A stretch of DNA of 64,000 nucleotides from Ulva prolifera (GCA_023078555.1 CM041199.1:5709315-5773314); one strand, 5' to 3'; shown: positions 1 to 8,850, counted from the first letter of the stretch. A program made the numbers and translations. The notes: a model not told the origin generated them from the letters alone.

Positions 1-601
1 GCACCCGTCTGCGTGGAGTGAGAATGATTGGGTGGACTCCGTCTTCATTGAAGTTGCCTTCATCCGCTTGCAGTCAACATGACCGTCCCGAGTTCGTGTA
101 AAGCGGACATGCACGCGTCTGCGTGGAGTGAGAATGATTGCTTGGACTCCGTCTTCATTGAAGTTGCCTTCATCCGCTTGCAGTCAACATGTCCTCTCCG
201 ACGCCGTGTGAATAAAACATGTTCGCGTCCGTGTGGAGTCAACATGACCGTCCCGAGTTCATGTGAAGCGGACATGCCCCCGTCTGCGTGGAGTGAGAAT
301 GATTGCTTGGACTCGGTCTTCATTGTAGTTGCTTTCAACCGCTTGGAGTCAACATGTCCTCTCCGACGCCGTGTGAATAAAACATGTTCGTGTGCGTGTG
401 TAGTCAACATGACCGTCCCGAGTTCGTGTGAAGCGGACATGCACGCGTCTGCGTGGATTGATTATGATTGCGTGGACTCCGTCTTCATTGAAGTTGCCTT
501 CATCCGCTTGCAGTCAACATGACCGTCCCGAGTTCGTGTGAAGCGGACATGCCCCCGTCTGCGTGGAGTGAGAATGATTACTTGGACTCTGTCTTTATTG
601 A
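1..601. repeat. Satellite, end of an array
   Basis: These are tandem units built from three 55-bp subunits that each begin with ATG. Type a starts ATGACCGTCC, type b starts ATGATTG, and type c starts ATGTCCTCTCC and contains AATAAA. The block has the same unit order as 39875-40475 and is the right edge of an array that continues to the left of the window. Open frames on both strands here come from the repeat period and are not called as genes. Confidence 0.93.
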
Positions 602-809
602 CTAACTTGTAACTTGTGGTCTTTTTGTTGTGAGATACATCTCACTAGGGCATGCTGGCGCGGCACACCTATAGACACCTAAGGCTGCAGCGCAGACCAC
701 AACATGTGTCCTCGTAACTTGGACTGGCGTCTGTACAACGCCACTTATACATTATATACCACGTTAATTATTATTATGCACATATGTGCACGCAATTTCT
801 GTACAGCGT

Positions 810-1130
810 TGTCAGGAAAAGCGCCCACCCGAAGGTGTACTACTTTCCTTTGAGAATCTGGTCATATATATACTTGAGTGCTGATGACTCATCATGACAC
901 CTCCCCTCACTCAAGGACCGCTGACTAGGATCCGAGGAGACAAACTTGGAGGCGGACGCGGATCCGGGTGCAGCTACCCGGATTCGAACCTGCGTCTATG
1001 GAGGTTACGATCCTCGCTATGACCACTCTCACCGATACCATGTCAGGAAAAGCGCCCACCCGAAGGTGTACTACTTTCCTTTGAGAATCTGGTCATATAT
1101 ATACTTGAGTGCTGATGACTCATCATGACA
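810..1130 (-). mobile_element. TRIM-1 miniature LTR element, whole
   Basis: Two identical 90-bp LTRs (810-899 and 1041-1130) start TGTCA and end TGACA. They flank a 141-bp interior with no coding capacity. A 5-bp target duplication AGCGT lies at 805-809 and 1131-1135. On the minus strand the LTR is followed at once by the primer site TGGTATCGGTGAG (1040 downward). A purine-rich tract, GAGTGAGGGGAGG, precedes the other LTR. The LTR also holds ATGACTCAT (884-892), a bZIP-type site. The identical LTRs suggest a young insertion. It must have been moved by proteins of another element, as is known for TRIMs. Confidence 0.9.
975..1040 (-). other. tRNA-like module inside TRIM-1
   Basis: Read on the minus strand from the primer site, the sequence looks like the 5' two thirds of a tRNA. 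It has a D-arm-like stretch GAGAGTGGTCATAGCG, then a GAGG/CCTC stem around the 7-base loop ATCGTAA (anticodon CGT if real), then a perfect B box GGTTCGAATCC (980-990). No matching 3' acceptor strand follows. Instead there is a hairpin with an 8-bp stem around CCGGGT/ACCCGG. It is a tRNA-derived relic or a Pol III promoter module rather than a working tRNA gene. Confidence 0.6.
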
Positions 1131-1858
1131 AGCGTCCTGTACACTCGAATCACAATGATACGTGTATGCCTGACACCTTACTGGACGTGGCTACGAGTGC
1201 ACCAACTCGGCCAGCTTACGCAGCCATGCTTAGTTGGCACTATATTATATCGGGTTACTCGGAACAGCGCATTAGCGGTCATGTCCTACCCAAGCTAGAC
1301 TGGTATCTTACAGACCGGGTCGCATGCAGACCTCCCATGTTTATTTGCGAACTCACACATGTTACGCGGCAGCCTTGGGGCTTCGCATGCATGCCCGCTG
1401 TTAGCAGGCACGGCACCCACATCGAACACGAAATCAGTGTGCGATCAGCCTTCAGGCTCCGAAGGCCACATGTTCACTTTCTCCCGCAGTTACTCGGGAT
1501 CTTGGGTCTGCGCTCTGCGCGATCCGGCGAGGCCAGCTCTGACAGGGGGATCGACCTGGGCGCACACACCATCGGTATTTATACCGAGCGCTTGCTGGGA
1601 CCAGGCACGTTTTTACAGTGATCTGGTTGGGGCGCCACCCATTCGTGCATCACATTGTATTGAATTCTTGCCTCTTTTCGCATCTGTCTGTTCTATTTCT
1701 GTCTGCCTGTACAGCCTTCGTGCTGCGGCGTTTAGCCCATTTTATTCAGCTGTCCTCGCGCAGCACCGTAGGTCCGTTCCGCCCCGGCGACTCAGAGACT
1801 TCTACAGGTATCGGTGACCTCAAGATCTCTGTCCCGATTATTCTTTTATTACTTGCAG

Positions 1859-3139
1859 ATGGCCAGCGAATTAGCTGCCCAAGCCATGGAGGACCCGGTT
1901 ACGTGGGAATCCGCTCGTGAGTCGATCGTTACATGTGTTGATTCGAATTTTTCTTTAGAACAATGTCAGAATCCTGGCCTGGCTAGCTTCCCTCAGGAAG
2001 ACTTAGACTTTATTCGACGTCTGTTTAGCATGCTGCTGTGGCTGCAAAACGTTATGGTGAATTGTGCTGCTGACTTTGACAAGCCGGCGTTCATGGCTGT
2101 ATGCCGGGATGCCAGACAGATTTTCTTAGAGTCTGACCTGCCGGATGACGAGGTACCCTTCCGACCTCTGGAGAAGAAGGTGTCTTCGGAAGCTGTTAAG
2201 CGTGCCCTTAAGGCGCCGGGTGGATTTTTGTGCGCGGCTGATTGGGGCCCCGTGGACGGCCCCGTGCGCAACTTGCTTAGCCCGGCAGCCATGACATTAT
2301 TGGTCTGGCTCGGGCCTAGGTTCGCCAAGCCCCTGCTTGATCTGACTTTTGCTTTCTCCACCAATTACAAGTCGTTTACGCTTGCCATGTTGGCATGCCC
2401 TGTCCGTACCGACTTGTTAGGACTGCTTGGCGTCAAGGAGCGGACTACGAAGTTACGTACCACGCCCGCTGTTAACAGCCATGGCGCTGCACTAATTAAG
2501 CTTGTGAAAGCCTCGGAGCCAAAAGTTTTTAATATTGTGCACGCAGTATGGCATGCGTTTACTAGTGCACGTTATTGTCTCAAAAGCGTGTCTGAAGTGT
2601 TCCCAACGGTCCACGTTTCGGAGATTACCAAGGCGGAGGCACAACAGTATCGGGACTGCTCGGCAAGCGTCACCACCCAGGTGCAGTCAATCTTACCCAT
2701 CCATTCATCACTGCCTGAGAGTAACCCGAATTTTCTTGATGACAGCTCAAATACGTGTTTTCGTAGTGCTCAATATACATTTTCGTCGGTTCACATGCCC
2801 ACAGCAGCCGCGTTGCGCGGCGATCCCTTATCCGAATTACGTTGGCACAAGTACCAAAGCGACGTTTTGCATGCACGCGCGAATTGTTTGCAACTATCAG
2901 AGAAGCAAGTCATACAACATCTGACCACCACTTTTTCTCGCACTGACCAACATGTTACGGTTGCGCAAGAAGCTGCTCTGAACCCTGAATGCACTGTCCG
3001 ACAGTGGTTAGAAGTGATTAGAGACTTTTACTTCACCAGCGGTCAGTTCAGACATAATATTGAACACGCGTGGCAGCGCTATGACGCGGCCGACTCTGCT
3101 GATTTTAATGAGCTTATGCACCACTGTCGAGAGAAATAG
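1859..3139 (+). CDS. Gag-like protein of LTR-X (truncated)
   Basis: The frame encodes about 426 residues from the ATG at 1859. I chose this start because the open frame upstream runs back through the primer site, and the ATG directly follows a pyrimidine-rich stretch ending in CAG. No motif is recognised with certainty. The C-terminal third, with tryptophans in QWLEVIRDFYF and HAWQRYDAADSADF, has the look of a retroelement Gag core. Its place after an LTR and primer site supports that reading. The final codons lie in the LTR of Copia-1A, so the natural C-terminus, where a zinc knuckle would be expected, is absent. A host protein is possible but less likely. The last 383 bp recur at 20468-20850. 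Confidence 0.5.
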   Translation: MASELAAQAMEDPVTWESARESIVTCVDSNFSLEQCQNPGLASFPQEDLDFIRRLFSMLLWLQNVMVNCAADFDKPAFMAVCRDARQIFLESDLPDDEVPFRPLEKKVSSEAVKRALKAPGGFLCAADWGPVDGPVRNLLSPAAMTLLVWLGPRFAKPLLDLTFAFSTNYKSFTLAMLACPVRTDLLGLLGVKERTTKLRTTPAVNSHGAALIKLVKASEPKVFNIVHAVWHAFTSARYCLKSVSEVFPTVHVSEITKAEAQQYRDCSASVTTQVQSILPIHSSLPESNPNFLDDSSNTCFRSAQYTFSSVHMPTAAALRGDPLSELRWHKYQSDVLHARANCLQLSEKQVIQHLTTTFSRTDQHVTVAQEAALNPECTVRQWLEVIRDFYFTSGQFRHNIEHAWQRYDAADSADFNELMHHCREK

Positions 3140-3370
3140 GTTTAGTCTAGGCCAGTGTAAACATGCATGTAGTTGACTCACTTGTGTGATCATGAGGGTC
3201 GTGACAGCAGGGCGTACTCTGCATATATAGTCTAGATGTGGGCAGTGAGCTCTATCGAGTCTCACTGACCTTCCCTCTGTCACGACAGGTATGTCTACGT
3301 CTCTGCATCGTTCATGTCATGCTCCTGTATCTGTAAGTCGAGTCTCACTGACCTTCCCTCTGTCACGACA
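3125..3370 (+). repeat. 5' LTR of Copia-1A
   Basis: It has a TATA-like TATATAG near 3224-3230 and a bZIP-type TGACTCA at 3174-3180. A segment of about 32 bp ending CTGTCACGACAG occurs twice, about 80 bp apart. The LTR terminus is therefore also present as an internal copy, and GTATGT follows the first one. The LTR at 7432-7677 has the same structure. Confidence 0.9.
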
Positions 3371-3381
3371 GGTTATGGGCC
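3371..3381 (+). other. Primer-binding site, half-tRNA type
   Basis: GGTTATGGGCC directly follows the 5' LTR. It is the complement of GGCCCATAACC, the anticodon stem-loop region of eukaryotic initiator tRNA-Met. Drosophila copia is known to prime from a cleaved 5' half of that tRNA using such a site, so the same mechanism is inferred here. GGTTATGGGC also follows the LTR of the diverged Copia-3 element. Confidence 0.8.
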
Positions 3382-3400
3382 TTTTTACGGATCCACTGCG

Positions 3401-5869
3401 ATGAATCTCAAAGATGTGAAGTTAGGCTTAGATCTAACTCCCACCAACGCAGTCCAATGGTTCCATCGTATGGAGCTGTTGCTGCGCAGCGTCAGTTGCT
3501 GGAAGGTGGTCACAGAGGACGAAGGCACAGAGTCGATCAAAAATGCTGCCCGGCTTGCAATCTCATGCAACGTCGGAGACGACCTGATACATATTGTCAG
3601 CACGTCAGCTACTCCCAAAGAGATATGGGATGCCCTGAAGAAGCAGTTCTCAGGCGTGAGCGCAGCACGGAAGATGGCTTTATCTCGCAGCCAAGCTTGC
3701 TTCCGAAAGTCTGCAGATGAGTCACTCGATCAGTTCATAACGAGAGCAGAGCAGCTCCGAGCTGAACTAGCATCAGCACAGATGTTGAAAGAAGAAGAAT
3801 TTGTTCTAGTCTTCCTTGCAGCTTTAGATGAATCCTCATATACGTCATGGGCGCAAGCAATCGCAGCCCAAGCAGAGCTGCCCACATTCGCGGATGTGAC
3901 AGAGAATCTTCGTGGTACGTTTTACCAGAAGTTGCACACCACCGGTAGCACCTCGCAGTCCGAGGCTTACCAGACAGGTAGTACCCACTCTCAACAAGAG
4001 TGTGACTACTGCCACCACAAGGGTCACCATATCCTTCAATGTTTCAAATTGAAAAATGATCAGCAAGCAGCGCAGAGTGATCCCGGGTACAAGCAAGGCA
4101 GAGGCCGTGGCAGAGGCCGTGGCCGAGGCAGAGGCCGAGGTAGAGGTCGTGGCCGTGGCTCCTATGCCAACCACACCAGTGCATTTGTCTGCATCGCTGC
4201 AAACAAGGTTGCAACTGACAGGTCCAAGTGGTTATTCGACTCAGCTTCGACTGACCACATGGTGAATGACCCCGCCGTTCTCCATGATGCCAAGCCCTTC
4301 AGCTCCAAGTGCACAGTTGCCAACAAACAGACAGCCGAAGTCACTGCAGTTGGCACCGTGCAGCTCACCAACCATCATGGTAATCAGGTCACTCTCAAAG
4401 GCGTCTTGCTCGTCCCCACTCTACAGCACAACCTCATCTCTCTCAGCCGTGCAGACGAAGCAGGTTTGTCCTACTCTGGCCATAACAACAAAATCGTCCT
4501 AAGGGATCAGCGTACAGAGCTGCTGGTAGGGCCTTTGACAAATGGTCTCTACGAGGTGCGATGCAAGCCCGTGCTCTCAGGCTCCGCGCCTGACATACAG
4601 GCTGCCAACGTGTCCCACTCAGACAATGCCATCCTATGGCATCGCAGACTTGGCCATGCTGGCCACAGCACTCTTGCAAAGATGTCAAGAGGTGAAACAG
4701 TGCGCGGATTGCCGCCACCACAAGCATTTGAACAGCAGCTCCAATCAACAGCCGTATGCACACCATGTGCTGAAGGCAAGATGAAACGCAAACCATTTCC
4801 AGCCTCACACCAACGTGCAACCAAGAAGCTAGAGAAGCTTCATGTGGACATTGCTGGTCCTTTTGTGACGACACCGGGCAAGGCTAATTACTATCTCATG
4901 ATTGTTGATGACTTCAGCAACTACAAGCTCGTCACTCCAATTGCTCGCAAGTCAGATGCTGCAGACTGCCTCATGGACATCATCCCGAGGCTTGAAAACA
5001 AGTACGATTCGAAAGTACAGTACATGCGGTTTGATCGAGATGCCGTGTTCCTCTCAAACCGCATGAAAGCATGGTTCAAAAGCATTCATATTGAGCCACA
5101 GCCTACATCTGGCTACAGCCCACCGGAGAACGGGCATGCTGAGCGCGGCATCGGCAGCACCTCGGACATTCGTGATGCCCTATTGTCAGATTCCGGTTTG
5201 AAGAATATATATTGGGCAGAGGCAGTGGTGCATGCTGCATACCTCTCCAATATCATGAGCAGCAATGGCGGTCCGTCCGCATGGGAGCTGCTCAAAGGCA
5301 GCAAGCCAGACATCAGTGACTTGCATGTGTGGGGCTGCACATGCCACTACAAGATTCCAGCGCAGAAGCGCAAAAAGGGTGAGCTTCCGCCCAAATCTTC
5401 AGTGGGCAAGTTCCTTGGGTTTGCCCAGCCAAACTTCCAAGCATACCGAGTTTTGTTGCCCAATGGTTCAGTCATCATCTCGAGGGATGTCAAATTTGAT
5501 GAATCAGCAGCACCGGCCAGCGATGCCCGGATTGACAACGACTGTTCCAATCTGATGGAGACAGCAATGTCGCATCCGCAGATCAACCAGCAACCAGAGC
5601 AGCCACCGCAACAGCCGCAGCTGCCACCGCAACAGCCACAGCCTGCCGTGCAACCACAACAGCAACAGCCTGCCGTGCAACCGGATCTTGTGCATCTCAT
5701 GGCGGAAAATCCTTTGTTTGATGCAGCACACGGCGATAATGCAGCGCCAAACTCCCAGCCGAACACACCAAGGCGCAATCCACCTCGCACTAAACAGCCT
5801 CCTCAGGATCCATATCAGAAATATCTCCATGGCTTGCCGCAAAGTTCTCACGTAAATTTTCACCTGTAG
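3401..5869 (+). CDS. Copia-1A ORF1: Gag, protease, integrase
   Basis: The product is 822 residues. I chose the start MNLKDVKLG because it follows the primer site and the same start is seen in Copia-3. Domains by residue: Gag core of the UBN2 type about 10-190; CCHC zinc knuckle CDYCHHKGHHILQC about 201-214; an Arg-Gly repeat tract about 232-253 that probably binds nucleic acid; aspartic protease DSAST about 280; integrase zinc-binding HHCC domain about 412-456; integrase core with HVDIAGP about 480, RFDRDAVF about 543 and a catalytic Glu in NGHAERG about 576; then a Gln/Pro-rich tail. It would form the particle, mature itself and integrate the cDNA. Reverse transcriptase is in ORF2. Confidence 0.9.
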   Translation: MNLKDVKLGLDLTPTNAVQWFHRMELLLRSVSCWKVVTEDEGTESIKNAARLAISCNVGDDLIHIVSTSATPKEIWDALKKQFSGVSAARKMALSRSQACFRKSADESLDQFITRAEQLRAELASAQMLKEEEFVLVFLAALDESSYTSWAQAIAAQAELPTFADVTENLRGTFYQKLHTTGSTSQSEAYQTGSTHSQQECDYCHHKGHHILQCFKLKNDQQAAQSDPGYKQGRGRGRGRGRGRGRGRGRGRGSYANHTSAFVCIAANKVATDRSKWLFDSASTDHMVNDPAVLHDAKPFSSKCTVANKQTAEVTAVGTVQLTNHHGNQVTLKGVLLVPTLQHNLISLSRADEAGLSYSGHNNKIVLRDQRTELLVGPLTNGLYEVRCKPVLSGSAPDIQAANVSHSDNAILWHRRLGHAGHSTLAKMSRGETVRGLPPPQAFEQQLQSTAVCTPCAEGKMKRKPFPASHQRATKKLEKLHVDIAGPFVTTPGKANYYLMIVDDFSNYKLVTPIARKSDAADCLMDIIPRLENKYDSKVQYMRFDRDAVFLSNRMKAWFKSIHIEPQPTSGYSPPENGHAERGIGSTSDIRDALLSDSGLKNIYWAEAVVHAAYLSNIMSSNGGPSAWELLKGSKPDISDLHVWGCTCHYKIPAQKRKKGELPPKSSVGKFLGFAQPNFQAYRVLLPNGSVIISRDVKFDESAAPASDARIDNDCSNLMETAMSHPQINQQPEQPPQQPQLPPQQPQPAVQPQQQQPAVQPDLVHLMAENPLFDAAHGDNAAPNSQPNTPRRNPPRTKQPPQDPYQKYLHGLPQSSHVNFHL

Positions 5870-5925
5870 GGCTCCCCCCGGAGCCCACGACGCTGACAGC
5901 AGCTCTCGCCGGACCTGAGGCACCC

Positions 5926-7419
5926 ATGTGGCAAGCGGCGGTTGAAGAGGAGTACACCTCCCTGGTTTCCATGAATGCGTGGGAGCTGGTGCGGCTGCCA
6001 TCAGGCAAGAACGCCATTCCTTGCAAGTGGGTTTTCAAACGAAAACTCAATGCAGATGGCTCCATTGAACGCTACAAAGCCCGCTTGGTGATAAAAGGGT
6101 TTTATCAGAGAGAAGGTATAGACTACAATGCGGTCTTTGCCCCCGTTGTGCGTGCCAGCACCGTGCGCCTATTTCTCTCCATTGTTGCCTCTTTTGATCT
6201 TGTGTGTCATTCCATCGACATCAAGAATGCATTCATCCAAGGAGCCGTTGAAGAGAAGATCTTCATGAAGCAGCCAGACGGGTATGATGATGACTCAGGT
6301 CAGGTTTGCATGCTCAACAAGAGCTTGTATGGGCTGAAGCAGGCTCCACGTGTGTGGAACAAGACTATCACGGCCTACTTCGTGTTTCTGGGATTTGTTC
6401 AGAGCCAGAGTGATGGAGCACTCTTCATGCTGTACACAGAACAGCTTGGCTTCGTTTTGATCCTCTGCTACGTTGACGACATCCAGATCGCTGCAAAGCA
6501 ACTCACCAGTGTTCAGAATATCAAGAAAGCCATCTTGACGAAGTTTCCAGGCAAAGACACAGGAGATTCCAAGTATTTCCTGCAGATGACAATGCAACGC
6601 AACAGAGCAGCCCGCACGATCCACCTGAAGCAGCAACGACACATCGAGAAGCTCATTGATCAGCACGGACTGAAGGACGCATGGCCGATTGCAATCCCGA
6701 TGATCACCAATCTCAGCAAAGACCCTGCAGGTCCAACCATCACAGATGTTGCAGCTGTCTCGCAATACAAGTCCATCGTCGGAGCCCTGCTCCACATTGC
6801 CAACAACACTCGTCCTGATATTGCATTTGCTGTGTCATTTCTTGCTAGGTTCACTGCTCAGCCTACAGGTAGCAGCTTTGCAAGACTGAAAGATGTTTTG
6901 TTGTATCTCAAAGGCACAGCCTCATACAGCTTGAGATTAAGAGGACCAGAGTGCGCTCTTCATGGTTTTTGTGACTCAGATTGGGCAGGTTGCACGTCGA
7001 CACGGAAGTCGACGACCGGGTATGTTGTGAAATGTGGGTTAGGTTCCATTGCCTGGAAATCGGCCAAGCAGCCGACCTTGAGCAGGTCTTCATCCGAAGC
7101 AGAATATATTGCAGCAGGAGAAATTGCGAAAGAAGTGCAGTATTTTTTCAACATGGTCCCTCAAATGGGGCTGCCCTCTTTTTGTATTGCAGTGGGTATT
7201 GACAATCAAGCAGCGAAGAGTTTGATTGAGGACCCATTGTCTGCTGCACGTACGAGGCACATTGAGACGATCTATCATCACATCAGGGAGAAGGTCAAGC
7301 GCAAGCAGATGCGTTTTGTACAAGTGCCAACAGCTGATAACCCAGCTGACATTTTGACGAAGCCGTTGCCTCAACAGTTGTTTGAGAAGCATCGCCAGAC
7401 CCTAGGAGTTGTGCCTTAG
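5926..7419 (+). CDS. Copia-1A ORF2: reverse transcriptase and RNase H
   Basis: 497 residues are counted from the first ATG, but the open frame extends upstream and overlaps the end of ORF1, so this ATG may not be the real start. The reverse transcriptase contains NAFIQG, SLYGLKQAPR and the catalytic CYVDDIQ near residue 181. RNase H follows with CDSDWAG near 349, SRSSSEAEY near 388, DNQAA near 426 and the late copia motif TADNPADILTKPL. Copia-3 has the same two-ORF split at the homologous place and in the same relative frame. This suggests normal organisation for this lineage rather than damage. How ORF2 is expressed (recoding or a spliced RNA) cannot be read from the sequence alone. Confidence 0.88.
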   Translation: MWQAAVEEEYTSLVSMNAWELVRLPSGKNAIPCKWVFKRKLNADGSIERYKARLVIKGFYQREGIDYNAVFAPVVRASTVRLFLSIVASFDLVCHSIDIKNAFIQGAVEEKIFMKQPDGYDDDSGQVCMLNKSLYGLKQAPRVWNKTITAYFVFLGFVQSQSDGALFMLYTEQLGFVLILCYVDDIQIAAKQLTSVQNIKKAILTKFPGKDTGDSKYFLQMTMQRNRAARTIHLKQQRHIEKLIDQHGLKDAWPIAIPMITNLSKDPAGPTITDVAAVSQYKSIVGALLHIANNTRPDIAFAVSFLARFTAQPTGSSFARLKDVLLYLKGTASYSLRLRGPECALHGFCDSDWAGCTSTRKSTTGYVVKCGLGSIAWKSAKQPTLSRSSSEAEYIAAGEIAKEVQYFFNMVPQMGLPSFCIAVGIDNQAAKSLIEDPLSAARTRHIETIYHHIREKVKRKQMRFVQVPTADNPADILTKPLPQQLFEKHRQTLGVVP

Positions 7420-7431
7420 ACTACGTGGGAG

Positions 7432-7677
7432 TGTCGAGAGAAATAGGTTTAGTCTAGGCCAGTGTGAACATGCATGTAGTTGACTCACTTGTGTGATCAT
7501 GAGGGTCGTGACAGCAGGGCGTACTCTGCATATATAGTCTAGATGTGGGCAGTGAGCTCTATCGAGTCTCACTGACCTTCCCTCTGTCACGACAGGTATG
7601 TCTACGTCTCTGCATCGTTCATGTCATGCTCCTGTATCTGTAAGTCGAGTCTCACTGACCTTCCCTCTGTCACGACA
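7432..7677 (+). repeat. 3' LTR of Copia-1A
   Basis: It matches the 5' LTR except for about one base. It is preceded by the short purine tract GTGGGAG, a likely plus-strand primer, and it abuts satellite DNA at 7678. Confidence 0.9.
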
Positions 7678-8737
7678 CCTTCATCCGCTTGCGGTCAACA
7701 TGACCGTCCCGAGTTCGTGTAAAGCGGACATGCCCCCGTCTGCGTGGAGTGAGAATGATTGCTTGGACTCCGTCTTCATTGAAGTTTCCTTCATCCGCTT
7801 GGAGTCAACATGACCGTCCCGAGTTCTTGTAAAGCGGACATGCCCCCGTCTGCGTGGTGTGAGAATGATTGCTTGGACTCCGTCTTCATTGTAGTTGCCT
7901 TCATCCGCTTGCGGTCAACATGACCGTCCCGAGTTCGTGTGAAGCGGACATGCGCGCGTCTGCGTGGATTGTTTTTGATTGCGTGGACTCCGTCTTCATT
8001 GAAGTTGCCTTCATCCGCTTGCAGTCAACATGACCGTCCGAGTTCGTGTAAAGCGGACATGCCCCCGTCTGCGTGGAGTGAGAATGATTGTTTGGACTCC
8101 GTCTTCATTGAAGTTGCCTTCATCCGCTTGCGGTCAACATGACCGTCCCGAGTTCGTGTGAAGCGGACATGCGCGCGTCTGCGTGGAGTGAGAATGATTG
8201 CTTGGACTCCGTCTTCATTGAAGTTGCCTTCATCCGCTTGGAGTCAACATGACCGTCCCGAGTTCGTGTAAAGTGGACATGCCCCCGTCTGCGTGGAGTG
8301 AGAATGATTGCTTGGACTCCGTCTTCATTGTAGTTGCCTTCATCCGCTTGGAGTCAACATGACCGTCCCGACTTCGTGTAAAGATGACATGCCCCCGTCT
8401 GCGTGGAGTGAGAATGATTGCTTGGACTCCGTCTTCATTAAATTGCCTTCATCCACTTGGAGTCAACATGACCGTCCCAAGATCGTGTGAAGTGGACATG
8501 CCCCCGTCTGCGTGGATTAATTATGATTGCGTGGACTCCGTCTTCGTTGAAGTTGCCTTCATCAGCTTGGAGTCAACATGACCGTCCCGAGTTCGTATGA
8601 AGCGGACATGCACGCGTCTGCGTGGATTGATAATGATTGCGTGGACTCCGTCTTCATTGAAGTTGCCTTCATCCGCTTGGAGTCAACATGACCGTCCCGA
8701 GTTCGTGTAAAGCGGACATGCCCCCGTCTGCGTGGAG
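7678..8737. repeat. Satellite block of a+b dimers
   Basis: This short block contains only 110-bp a+b units and lacks the c subunit common in the large array. Compared with its duplicate at 53818-54877 it has one 110-bp unit fewer in the left half and one more near the right end. Total length is therefore unchanged although at least two unit-level events occurred after the duplication. Confidence 0.9.
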
Positions 8738-8850
8738 TTTTTTTGCAGTGTTGCTTTCTTGTGGTTGCTGGTGTGGCAGCCGGTCGCTGGGTTGGCTTGA
8801 TGTTGTTTGTTTGCTTTGCCATACAATGGCCAGCTATGTGTAACTTAACA
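8738..8850 (+). repeat. Mini-element M copy at a junction
   Basis: This is a 113-bp version of the 159-bp element found in the satellite array, in the opposite orientation. It contains the shared core GCTTTGCCATACAATGGCC and the tail TGTGTAACTTA. It bridges satellite on the left and the truncated Gag region of Copia-2A on the right. It lacks the internal duplication seen in the array copies, so it may be closer to the ancestral form. Confidence 0.75.

Larger units (their letters stand above)
602..3124 (+). mobile_element. LTR-X: 5' part of an LTR retrotransposon
   Basis: The inferred 5' LTR runs from about 608 (TGTAAC) to 1806 (TCTACA). It includes a 321-bp TRIM insertion and a TATTTATA promoter-like box near 1575. 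GGTATCGGTGA follows directly at 1807-1817 and matches the primer site of three other elements in this window. A Gag-like reading frame starts at 1859. Copia-1A begins at 3125 and nothing of LTR-X is seen beyond it, so the element is a 5' fossil. The family is not determined, because no protease, integrase or reverse transcriptase remains. The exact left edge is uncertain by about 10 bp. Confidence 0.6.
3125..7677 (+). mobile_element. Copia-1A, Ty1/copia retrotransposon, looks whole
   Basis: The 246-bp LTRs (3125-3370 and 7432-7677) start TGTCG, end CGACA and differ at about one site, so the copy is young. Order inside: half-tRNA primer site, Gag, zinc knuckle, protease, integrase (ORF1), reverse transcriptase, RNase H (ORF2), purine tract GTGGGAG. 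Integrase upstream of reverse transcriptase marks the Ty1/copia superfamily. The flanks are the Gag-like ORF of LTR-X on the left and satellite on the right. They share no 5-bp duplication, so the element sits at a rearranged junction. The same two junctions recur at copies B and C, which shows that all three derive from one insertion. Confidence 0.93.

Noticed and set aside
975-1040. A functional tRNA gene, apparent anticodon CGT
   Set aside because: The T stem is weak, no 3' acceptor strand follows, and the sequence is the interior of a TRIM present in several copies.
1109-1817. Overlapping frames at 1109-1621 and 1359-1817 as genes
   Set aside because: They lie inside the LTR of LTR-X, start in or next to the TRIM-1 LTR, and show no recognisable protein features.
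5347-5790. Cys/Gly-rich opposite-strand frame under the Gln/Pro tail of Copia-1
   Set aside because: It is the reverse reading of CAG/CCG-rich codons in ORF1 and recurs only with that ORF.
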